From contig CAMJDE010000019.1 in assembly GCA_946404295.1 (NCBI GenBank), positions 1 to 14,695 of the forward strand: 14,695 bases of DNA, read 5' to 3'. Positions 6,879 through 12,370 of this stretch are shown piece after piece. How positions within the stretch are numbered: position 1 is the first letter of the stretch; every line of letters starts with the position of its first letter. This DNA comes from an uncultured Clostridia bacterium (GTDB lineage: Bacteria; Bacillota; Clostridia; Oscillospirales; CAG-272). Under the pieces are notes generated by a model, which had not been told where the DNA came from, did no database searches, and worked only from the letters and a program-made list of their open reading frames with translations. The position numbers and the translations under genes are program-made.

Positions 6879-7481
6879 ATGGAAGACGTCAGAAAAAACA
6901 TCGTCAACAATCTGATCCTCTTGCGCAAGACCAACAAGATGACGCAACAGGAGCTCGCAAAGGCGCTGAACTATTCCGACAAGGCGATCTCCCGTTGGGA
7001 GGTGGGGGACAGTCTGCCGGATATCAGCGTGCTGCTCCGCGTCTGCGAGATCTACGGGGTCGAGTTCGAGTGGCTGATCCGCCGTCACGACGAGGCGCCC
7101 GTGCGCGGGAAGAAGAAAAACGAGGGGCTCGGACCCCGGATCGCGATCGTGTTTCTGCTCGCGACTTTTTGCTACGCGTTCGCCACGATCATCTTCGTCT
7201 ATAATCGCGTGTTCCACAACGGTTCGGTCTGGATGGCGTATATCTGGGCGGTGCCCGCGTCGCTCTCCTTCGCCGTCCTCTTCTCGCGCCGCTGGTGGAG
7301 CGGGATCGTCACCGCTATCCTCGTTTCGCTCGATATGTGGTCGGTTCTCACCTGCTTCTATCTCCACTTCCTCGCCAACGCCGGCGAGAATATCTGGCCC
7401 ATTTTTCTCCTCGGCGTCCCCGTGCAGGTCATATTCGTCCTGTTCGAGTACATCCGCCGCAAGAACTCACAAAAAGGATGA
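6879..7481 (+). CDS. Helix-turn-helix (XRE) protein with four membrane segments
   Basis: This 200-residue protein has an XRE/Cro-type helix-turn-helix over residues 5-60; TQQELAKALNYSDKAISRWE at 22-41 is the classic signature. A basic linker (RGKKK, 76-80) leads to hydrophobic segments at about 86-108, 117-137, 141-165 and 172-192. It should be a membrane-tethered DNA-binding protein; what it senses is unknown. The frame is open further upstream to 6813, but MEDVRKNIVNNL is the usual start of such domains. No ribosome binding site precedes it, and the -10 box ends 9 bases before the ATG, which points to a leaderless or near-leaderless mRNA. A copy of the multi-hairpin element begins 38 bases after the stop. 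Confidence 0.85.
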   Translation: MEDVRKNIVNNLILLRKTNKMTQQELAKALNYSDKAISRWEVGDSLPDISVLLRVCEIYGVEFEWLIRRHDEAPVRGKKKNEGLGPRIAIVFLLATFCYAFATIIFVYNRVFHNGSVWMAYIWAVPASLSFAVLFSRRWWSGIVTAILVSLDMWSVLTCFYLHFLANAGENIWPIFLLGVPVQVIFVLFEYIRRKNSQKG

Positions 7482-7519
7482 CCGCGATCCCACGGAGGCA
7501 AGACGTGAGGGATCCGCGC

Positions 7520-7825
7520 GCTTTCTTGTAAGAAAGCACGGCAAAGAACTTCACTTCGCTTTCTTGTAAGAAAGCTCGGCAAAGAACTTCAATATGGAAT
7601 ATTGAAGAGCAAAACGGCGACTCCCTGCCGTTTTGCGGTTCTATAGCCTTTTCTTTTTTCGTCCGCTTTGCTTTTGGTCTATGATCTCTTCGCGCGTCCC
7701 GCGCGACAAGCAAAGCGTCGTGCCGCAGGCACACCGCAGATCGAAATTGCCGCCCCACACGGGGCGGCAATTATATCGAACGGCGCATCCGCGCCGTATA
7801 TTGACAGGGCGCCCGACGGGCGCCC
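7520..7825 (+). repeat. Multi-hairpin modular element, left copy
   Basis: The 350-base gap between the HTH gene and the convergent small membrane-protein gene is almost filled by consecutive hairpins. H1a 7520-7537 and H1b 7558-7575 (both GCTTTCTTGTAAGAAAGC). H2 7587-7607 (CTTCAATAT/ATATTGAAG). H3 7609-7636 (GCAAAACGGC/GCCGTTTTGC, terminator-like). A pyrimidine-rich spacer with GGTTCTATAGCC and GGTCTATGATCTC. H4 7690-7706. H5 7720-7732. H6 7745-7772 (12-bp stem). H7 7780-7797. H8 7807-7825. The same modules in the same order occur inverted at 8882-9167. There is no open reading frame that explains it and no transposase. It resembles REP/BOX/MITE-style intergenic repeats in size, but I do not know a named family with this composition. 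Confidence 0.85.
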
Positions 7826-7831
7826 GCGTTT

Positions 7832-8212
7832 TTACGCTTCTATTTGATAGAGGTAGCCGTAAATCGAATTCGGATCCTTCGTCACAAACGCATATACCAC
7901 CAGCATCACCGCCAGGATTGAGAACAGGATCCCGAGCCCGGCGAGCAGCGCCGCCGCGACCGACGCCCCGCTCCGCTCGCCGCCCGCGGCGTGATAGCGC
8001 CGCACGAAGACGAACGCGACGATCGAGAGGATCAGGGAGACGGGCGGCGCGCAGGACGACGCGAAGACCGAAAGGATCCCGAAGATCAGCGCCGTCGTGT
8101 CAAAACCCCCTCCCGGACGGGGTTCCGTGCGGGGGGTCTCGGGAATCGGGATCTGCACCCGCTCGGGTTCCTCGCGGCGCTCGTCCCGGTTGTCGTCGTA
8201 GTAATCGTTCAT
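7832..8212 (-). CDS. Small membrane protein (DUF4190-like), function unknown
   Basis: This 126-residue protein has a hydrophilic, charged and proline-rich N-terminal tail (1-37) followed by hydrophobic segments at about 39-72, probably two helices around Cys and Pro residues, and a third at about 82-111. The pattern of a short hairpin of helices, an RRYHAAGG turn and a last glycine/alanine-rich helix resembles DUF4190-type proteins; that similarity is from memory. Its ATG overlaps the pyrR stop (ATGA), so translation is coupled to pyrR. The 3' end abuts hairpin H8 of the left repeat copy, only 6 bases away. No link to pyrimidine metabolism can be inferred from its sequence. Confidence 0.75.
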   Translation of the reverse strand: MNDYYDDNRDERREEPERVQIPIPETPRTEPRPGGGFDTTALIFGILSVFASSCAPPVSLILSIVAFVFVRRYHAAGGERSGASVAAALLAGLGILFSILAVMLVVYAFVTKDPNSIYGYLYQIEA

Positions 8213-8778
8213 CCGTTTCCTCCCTCGCTGACCCGCTGCAGGATCGCGACCGAGTCCTCGCCGTCGTACTCTTTCACGCGGACGCGGATCATTTCGGCGT
8301 GGGACGTCGGGATATTCTTCCCGACGAAATCGGGACGGAAGGGCAGTTCGCGCAGTCCCCGGTCGATCATGACCGCGAGCCGCACGGCGCCGGGCCGACC
8401 GAGATCAAAGAGCCCGTCGATCGCGGCGCGCACCGTTCGTCCGGTAAAGATTACGTCGTCCACCAACACCACGGTCTTGCCGTTCACGTCGAAGGGAATG
8501 TCGGTATCCGAGACGACCGGCTGATCGTTCTTTTTGGACAGGTCGTCGCGATAGAAGGTGATATCCATCGCCCCGACCGGAACGTCGACGCCCTCGATCG
8601 TCCTGATCTTTCCGGCGATCCGGAGCGCGAGCGGGTAGCCGCGCCGCCGCACGCCGATCAGAACGACGTTCTCCGCGCCGTTGTTTTTCTCCAGGATCTC
8701 GTGGCTCAGCCGCGTGATCGCGCGGTCCATCGCCGCCGCGTCCATCAGGTTCGCCTTCTCCCGGAACTCTCCCGTCAT
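8209..8778 (-). CDS. pyrR: PyrR, pyrimidine regulator / uracil phosphoribosyltransferase
   Basis: This 189-residue protein is a type I phosphoribosyltransferase. The PRPP loop VLVDDVIFTGRT lies at 104-115, the IGVRRRG block at 41-47 and MDITFYRDDL at 71-80, all characteristic of PyrR. In Bacillota PyrR binds pyr mRNA leaders with UMP/UTP to attenuate pyrimidine biosynthesis and has weak uracil phosphoribosyltransferase activity. Length is normal. A consensus promoter at 8812-8840 leaves a leader of only about 27 bases, too short for the anti-antiterminator RNA that usually precedes pyrR in an autoregulated operon. No other pyr genes are adjacent. The only partner is the coupled small membrane protein, so it probably acts on pyr transcripts elsewhere. 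Confidence 0.93.
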   Translation of the reverse strand: MTGEFREKANLMDAAAMDRAITRLSHEILEKNNGAENVVLIGVRRRGYPLALRIAGKIRTIEGVDVPVGAMDITFYRDDLSKKNDQPVVSDTDIPFDVNGKTVVLVDDVIFTGRTVRAAIDGLFDLGRPGAVRLAVMIDRGLRELPFRPDFVGKNIPTSHAEMIRVRVKEYDGEDSVAILQRVSEGGNG

Positions 8779-8811
8779 GGCGCTCGTCTCCCTTCTCGTT
8801 TTCTACCTTCT

Positions 8812-8840
8812 ATTATACCCGGAACGAAAGCAACTGTCAA
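8812..8840 (-). promoter_or_regulatory. Sigma-A promoter for pyrR
   Basis: On the minus strand, TTGACA (8840-8835), 17-base spacer, TATAAT (8817-8812); both hexamers are perfect. The predicted start near 8805 leaves a short leader with AGGGAG ahead of the ATG. The right copy of the multi-hairpin element ends 42 bases upstream of the -35 box. Confidence 0.87.
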
Positions 8841-8881
8841 CCGAGAAAGCAAGTGTTTTGGGGCAAACGCAAAAAATGTGC

Positions 8882-9167
8882 GGACGCCCGTCGGGCGCCC
8901 TGTCGATATACGGCGCGGATGCGCCGTTCGATATAATTGCCGCGGCAAACGCCGCGGCAATTTCGATATACAGGCGTGCCGGAGCACGGTAAGGCGATCT
9001 ATGTCGCGCAAGCGCGCGACGAGATCATAGACCAAAAGCAAAGAAAACCGAAGCAGTCGCGGCTATAGAACCGCAAAACGGCGTCAGTCGAAAGGGGACG
9101 CCGTTTTGCTCTTCAATAATATCCCATTATTGAAGTTCTTTGCCGCGCTTTCTTTCAAGAAAGCGCG
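8882..9167 (-). repeat. Multi-hairpin modular element, right (inverted) copy
   Basis: This fills the space between iscU and the pyrR promoter. Read on the minus strand it repeats the left copy's order: H1 9167-9144 (11-bp stem), the GGCAAAGAACTTC link, H2 9135-9111, H3 9109-9073 (13-bp stem), GGTTCTATAGCC 9072-9061, pyrimidine-rich spacer, GGTCTATGATCTC 9033-9021, H4 9019-9004, H5 8988-8975, H6 8962-8935, H7 8927-8910, H8 8900-8882. A 38-bp stretch (8906-8943) is identical to 7764-7801 in inverted orientation. Elsewhere the primary sequence drifts while stems stay paired: H6 has two compensated pairs, H2 one, and H8 a G-U pair. H1 begins 40 bases after the iscU stop. Confidence 0.85.
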
Positions 9168-9173
9168 AAAAAC

Positions 9174-9207
9174 TCCCGTCGTTCCCGTCGTTCCCCTCGT
9201 TCCCCGG
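9174..9207. repeat. Short 9-bp tandem repeat 3' of iscU
   Basis: TCCCGTC, GTTCCCGTC, GTTCCCCTC and GTTCCCCGG run head to tail directly after the iscU stop codon. They fill most of the space between iscU and the right repeat copy. No function is evident. Confidence 0.6.
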
Positions 9208-9591
9208 TCACTTCGCTTCGGGGTGCTTTTTATAATAATCCTCGAGGGCGTTTTTGATCGCTTCCTCGGCGAGCACCGAGCAATGCATCTTATAGGCGGG
9301 CAGACCGTCGAGCGCCTCGGCGACCGCCTTATTCGTCAACTCGAGCGCTTCCGCGACGGGTTTCCCTTTGATCAACTCGGTCGCCATCGAACTCGACGCG
9401 ACGGCGCTTGCGCACCCGAAGGTCTCGAACTTCACGTCCTCGATGATCCCGTCCTCGATCTTCAGGTAGATCTTCATAATATCGCCGCACTTCTCGTTCC
9501 CGACCTCACCCACGCCGTCCGCGTCCTCGATCACGCCGACGTTCCGCGGATTGCGGAAATGATCCATCACCTTTTCGCTGTAGAGTGCCAT
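9208..9591 (-). CDS. iscU: IscU/NifU-type Fe-S cluster scaffold protein
   Basis: This 127-residue scaffold protein receives sulfur from the cysteine desulfurase and holds a nascent Fe-S cluster. The three ligand cysteines are present: Cys35 in GNEKCGD, Cys60 in FGCASA and Cys104 in MHCS, with Asp37 and His103 beside them. The N-terminal YSEKVMDHFRNPRNVG is typical of the family. The frame extends upstream to 9639, but ATG 9591 is chosen because AAAGGAG lies at the right distance and the protein then begins at the family's usual position. It follows nifS by 16 bases and shares its promoter. The cytosolic product matches NifU N-terminal-domain proteins paired with NifS in Clostridia; the LPPVK motif of proteobacterial IscU is absent. 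Confidence 0.93.
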   Translation of the reverse strand: MALYSEKVMDHFRNPRNVGVIEDADGVGEVGNEKCGDIMKIYLKIEDGIIEDVKFETFGCASAVASSSMATELIKGKPVAEALELTNKAVAEALDGLPAYKMHCSVLAEEAIKNALEDYYKKHPEAK

Positions 9592-9607
9592 CCTGTTTTT
9601 TCTCCTT

Positions 9608-10795
9608 TCACAGTACGAATTGCGTCTTTTCCGCGACAAGATCCCGCCAAACCGGCGAAAACCCCCGCAGATGCGCGACCACTTCCCCGACCGCGCCGAT
9701 CATATAATCGACCTGCTCCTCGGTCACGTCCTCTCCGAGCGAGAGCCGGAGCGACCCGTGCGCCACGCCGTGCGGACGACCGATCGCGAGCAGCACGTGG
9801 CTCGGATCCAGCGACCCCGACGTGCAGGCGGACCCCGACGAAGCGGCGATCCCCCGATCGTCGAGCAGGAGCAAGAGCGACTCGCCCTCGATCCCCTCAA
9901 AACAGAAATTCACGTTCGACGGCAGCCGCCGCGCGGGGTCCCCGTTCAGAGCCGCGTGCGGGATCCGCGCCAGCCCCGCGATCAGCCGATCCCGGAGCGG
10001 GACCAGCCGGGCGGCGTTTTCCGGAATTGCCCCGACCGCCTCCTCGAGCGCCGCCGCCATCGCGACGATCCCCGCGACGTTCTCGGTCCCCGCGCGTTTG
10101 TTTCGCTCCTGCGCGCCTCCCTCGATCAGCGAGACCAACTTCGCGCCGCGCCGGGCGTACAGGAACCCGACGCCCTTCGGCCCGTGGAACTTATGCGCCG
10201 ACGCCGAGAGCAAATCGCACCCGATCGTCCGCACGTCCAGCGGAATATGCCCCACCGCCTGCACCGCGTCGGTGTGAAACGGCACCCCGCGGCGGCGGCA
10301 GATCTCCCCGATCTCTTCGATCGGCTGGATCGTCCCGATCTCGTTGTTCGCCGCCATCACCGTCACGAGGCAGGTATCCTCCCGGATCGCCCCCTCAACC
10401 GCGGACGGCTCGACGATCCCCGCCGGCGTCACCGGCAACAGCGTCACTTCAAACCCCTCGCGCTCGAGTTTTTTCAGCGTATGCAGAACCGCGTGATGCT
10501 CGATCGCGTCGGATACGATATGCCGCTTCCCCGCCTTCGCCCCGACCGCCGCGGCGGACAGGATCGCCTGATTGTCGGCTTCCGACCCGCCCGAGGTAAA
10601 GGTGATCTCGCGCGCCTCCGCGCCGATCAGACGCGCGATCTTCTCGCGCGCCGCCTCAACGGCGTCCTTCGCCCGCTGCCCGAGCGCATAGAGCGAAGAC
10701 GGGTTCCCGTAACATTCGCACAGATACGGCGTCATCGCCTCGACCGCCGCCCGACTCATCTTCGTCGTCGCGGCGTTGTCCGCGTAAATAAACAT
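9608..10795 (-). CDS. nifS: Cysteine desulfurase, NifS/IscS type
   Basis: This 395-residue PLP enzyme removes sulfur from cysteine, giving alanine and a protein persulfide for Fe-S assembly. The PLP lysine is Lys202 in ASAHKFHGPKG, the ring-stacking histidine region is IEHHAV near 98-103, and the active cysteine is Cys324 in SSGSACTSGSLDPSH, a flexible class I loop. A start at 10819 is possible, but MFIYADNAATTKMS at 10795 is preferred: AAAGGAG lies 6 bases upstream and this is the normal N-terminus. It is the first gene of a nifS-iscU operon and diverges from the Rrf2 regulator. Its -35 box lies inside a candidate Rrf2 operator, so repression when Fe-S clusters are sufficient is likely. The symbol could equally be iscS. 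Confidence 0.94.
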   Translation of the reverse strand: MFIYADNAATTKMSRAAVEAMTPYLCECYGNPSSLYALGQRAKDAVEAAREKIARLIGAEAREITFTSGGSEADNQAILSAAAVGAKAGKRHIVSDAIEHHAVLHTLKKLEREGFEVTLLPVTPAGIVEPSAVEGAIREDTCLVTVMAANNEIGTIQPIEEIGEICRRRGVPFHTDAVQAVGHIPLDVRTIGCDLLSASAHKFHGPKGVGFLYARRGAKLVSLIEGGAQERNKRAGTENVAGIVAMAAALEEAVGAIPENAARLVPLRDRLIAGLARIPHAALNGDPARRLPSNVNFCFEGIEGESLLLLLDDRGIAASSGSACTSGSLDPSHVLLAIGRPHGVAHGSLRLSLGEDVTEEQVDYMIGAVGEVVAHLRGFSPVWRDLVAEKTQFVL

Positions 10796-10827
10796 AGAAA
10801 CTCCTTTCTCGTGTTTCACTCGCGGAT

Positions 10828-10856
10828 ATTATATCCCTATTCGCCTACTATGTCAA
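10828..10856 (-). promoter_or_regulatory. Sigma-A promoter for nifS-iscU
   Basis: On the minus strand, TTGACA (10856-10851), 17-base spacer, TATAAT (10833-10828); both hexamers are perfect. The -35 box and most of the spacer are covered by candidate operator 1. Confidence 0.88.
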
Positions 10857-10864
10857 TAGGTGAT
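10839..10864 (+). promoter_or_regulatory. Candidate Rrf2 operator 1 (nifS side)
   Basis: This 26-bp site contains CGCCTACTATGTCAATAGG and ends GTGAT on the plus strand. It matches operator 2, read on the minus strand, at 19 of 26 positions without gaps. It is an imperfect palindrome (TCGCCTA facing TAGGTGA). It covers the nifS -35 box, so a bound protein would block polymerase. Confidence 0.65.
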
Positions 10865-10896
10865 AAAAAGTTTTTTTCGATTTTTTCGTTGAGGAC

Positions 10897-10925
10897 TTGA
10901 AACGCCAATCACCCTATGGTATAAT
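10897..10925 (+). promoter_or_regulatory. Sigma-A promoter for the Rrf2 regulator gene
   Basis: TTGAAA at 10897-10902, 17-base spacer, TATAAT at 10920-10925. Transcription should start near 10932, with GGAGGAGAGG ahead of the ATG at 10959. The -10 box lies inside candidate operator 2. Confidence 0.85.
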
Positions 10926-10933
10926 AGGCGTAT
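10908..10933 (-). promoter_or_regulatory. Candidate Rrf2 operator 2 (regulator side)
   Basis: On the minus strand it contains CGCCTATTATACCATAGGG and ends TGAT, sharing the core CGCCTAYTATRYCA with operator 1 in the opposite orientation. It covers the -10 box of the regulator gene, which fits autorepression. Confidence 0.65.
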
Positions 10934-10958
10934 CAAAAAAAGGACGGAGGAGAGGCAG

Positions 10959-11387
10959 ATGGTTTCGACGAAAGGGCGCTACGCGCTGCGCGTGATGCTT
11001 GATCTCGCGGAGCACGCCGACGAGGGCTTTATTCCGCTGAAGGATATCGCGCTCCGGCAGGAAGTGTCCAAAAAATATCTCGAGATCATCGTCCGGGATC
11101 TCGTGGGCGGAAAACTGATCCGCGGTTCGAGCGGCAAGGGCGGGGGCTACCGACTTTGCAGACGGCCGCAGGACTACACCGTCGGGGAGATCATCGAACT
11201 GACCGAGGGAACGCTCGCCCCGATCGCCTGCCTCGCCGCCGACGCCGGGAATTGCCCGCGCAAGGATCGCTGCAAGACGCTCCCGTTCTGGCACGAGTTC
11301 GACACGATGGTTCACGATTTCTTTTACTCCCGCCGCCTCTCGGATCTGCTTTCCGCGCAGGCGGACGAACCGGCGACCGTAAAATGA
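10959..11387 (+). CDS. Rrf2/IscR-family Fe-S-responsive transcriptional regulator
   Basis: This 142-residue protein has an Rrf2 winged helix: MVSTKGRYALRVMLDLA at the start, the recognition region around IALRQEVSKKYLEIIVRDL (30-48), and the wing GKGGGYRL (59-66). Cys91, Cys99 and Cys105 (CLAADAGNCPRKDRC) match the spacing of the cluster-binding cysteines of IscR closely, so a [2Fe-2S] sensor is likely. CymR-type members lack this set. It diverges from nifS-iscU, and two matching candidate operators lie between them, one on each promoter. This supports control of Fe-S assembly plus autoregulation. The nucleosidase-like gene 56 bases downstream has no promoter of its own that I can see and is probably in the same transcript. 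The ATG has a strong GGAGG site. Confidence 0.92.
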   Translation: MVSTKGRYALRVMLDLAEHADEGFIPLKDIALRQEVSKKYLEIIVRDLVGGKLIRGSSGKGGGYRLCRRPQDYTVGEIIELTEGTLAPIACLAADAGNCPRKDRCKTLPFWHEFDTMVHDFFYSRRLSDLLSAQADEPATVK

Positions 11388-11443
11388 CCCCGTCGCGCTG
11401 ACAGAACGAGAAAAACGAACGACCGCTCGAGGAGAAAACCGCC

Positions 11444-12223
11444 ATGCCGAAAAAGAATTACGAAACCGACGTCGCGCTCCTGTCGGTGACGACGACCGAG
11501 TTCCGCGCCGTGACCCACTTTCACAATTGGCACGCAAAAACCTTTCCGGGCGACGAACAGATCTACGACGTCGCCACCTTTATCCGCGACGGGAAGGAGC
11601 GCACGCTCGTTCACGCGAAATGCGACGAAATGGGGATGACGGCGGCGACCGCGCTCGCCATGAAGGTCATCTACACGTTTCGCCCGCGCTACCTGATCAT
11701 GGTCGGGATCGCCGCCGGCGTCGCGCAGGAGGGCATTATCGACCAGCGTTACGGCGACGTGATCCTCGCCGACGTCGTGTGGAACTACTCCGCCGGAAAG
11801 TTCGTCAGTCCCGACGCCGCCACAATCAAGTACGGCAACCTCGGCTTTCTGCCGCGCTCCACGTCGGCGGAGATCCCGGAGGACGTTCTCGTCACGCTCC
11901 GGGCGGCGGTCGAGTCGCCCGAAAACCCCTGCCACGTCTATATCGGCCCGATGGCGTGCGGGAGCACGGTGGTCGCCAACCGCGAACTGCTCGAAAAACA
12001 GATCTACACCCAGTACCAACACACGGCGGGTCTGGATATGGAGTCCTACGGCGTCGTCTACGCGGCGAACCATGCCTCCGATCCGAAACCGACGCCGATC
12101 ATCGCTAAGAGCGTCTGCGACTTTGCCGACAGCAAAAAGAGCGACGATTACCAGCGTTTCGCCGCCTATTCCAGTTGCGAGTTCGCCAAATACCTCTACG
12201 AAAAGGTCCTGCCGCTGGACTGA
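11444..12223 (+). CDS. PNP/UDP-phosphorylase superfamily protein, divergent MTA/SAH-nucleosidase-like
   Basis: This 259-residue protein has the nucleoside phosphorylase fold signatures: GIAAGV at 88-93, GPMACGSTVVAN at 168-179, GLDMESYGVVYAA at 196-208 and SVCDFAD at 223-229. By analogy with MTA/SAH nucleosidase, Glu19 (TTEF), Glu200 (DMES) and Asp226 (CDFAD) would be the catalytic residues, so an active N-glycosidase is plausible. It differs from housekeeping Pfs, which starts IGIIGAMEEE and has VEMEGA. The DMES/CDFAD form is common in purine-nucleosidase domains that occur in signalling and defence proteins. Here it stands alone behind an Rrf2 regulator, which also fits recycling of sulfur-containing nucleosides. 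A GAGGAG site precedes the ATG, and a strong terminator follows 16 bases after the stop. Confidence 0.82.
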   Translation: MPKKNYETDVALLSVTTTEFRAVTHFHNWHAKTFPGDEQIYDVATFIRDGKERTLVHAKCDEMGMTAATALAMKVIYTFRPRYLIMVGIAAGVAQEGIIDQRYGDVILADVVWNYSAGKFVSPDAATIKYGNLGFLPRSTSAEIPEDVLVTLRAAVESPENPCHVYIGPMACGSTVVANRELLEKQIYTQYQHTAGLDMESYGVVYAANHASDPKPTPIIAKSVCDFADSKKSDDYQRFAAYSSCEFAKYLYEKVLPLD

Positions 12224-12239
12224 TGCCCGCGCCGAAAAC

Positions 12240-12278
12240 AAGAACCGCCCCCACTTGTGCCGAGCGGGGGCGGTTCTT
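12240..12278. terminator. Bidirectional rho-independent terminator
   Basis: A 13-bp perfect stem (AAGAACCGCCCCC with GGGGGCGGTTCTT) encloses a 13-base loop. On the plus strand TTCTTTCTC ends the transcript of the nucleosidase gene. On the minus strand TTGTTTTC would end the convergent TfoX-GNAT-hydrolase operon about 90 bases past its last stop. A weak AT palindrome (GTAAA/TTTAC, 12289-12304) follows, and nothing else is visible up to 12370. Confidence 0.85.
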
Positions 12279-12370
12279 TCTCAAATACGTAAACAATTAT
12301 TTACATCCGTGTCGCTCGTCGACCGGCAAAGCGCGAAGCAACCCGCAAAACGATTTCCACGCGGCACCCC

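Noticed and set aside
7520..7600. Possible CRISPR array from the repeated H1 units
   Set aside because: There are only two units, with a 5-base gap and no unique spacers, and no cas genes. They belong to the hairpin element.
7637..7740. Possible tRNA-like fold in the repeat (GGTTCTATAGCC and nearby stems)
   Set aside because: No T-loop GTTCRANNC, no anticodon arm of proper size and no acceptor pairing could be found.
7633..9030. Plus-strand open frame running through both repeat copies and antisense to pyrR
   Set aside because: It crosses two non-coding hairpin elements and two well-supported minus-strand genes, and no ribosome binding site or domain is seen.
9106..10599. Plus-strand open frame of 497 codons opposite iscU and nifS
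   Set aside because: Its Arg/Pro/Ser-rich translation is typical of reverse-strand reading of GC-rich genes. Both minus-strand genes are certain.
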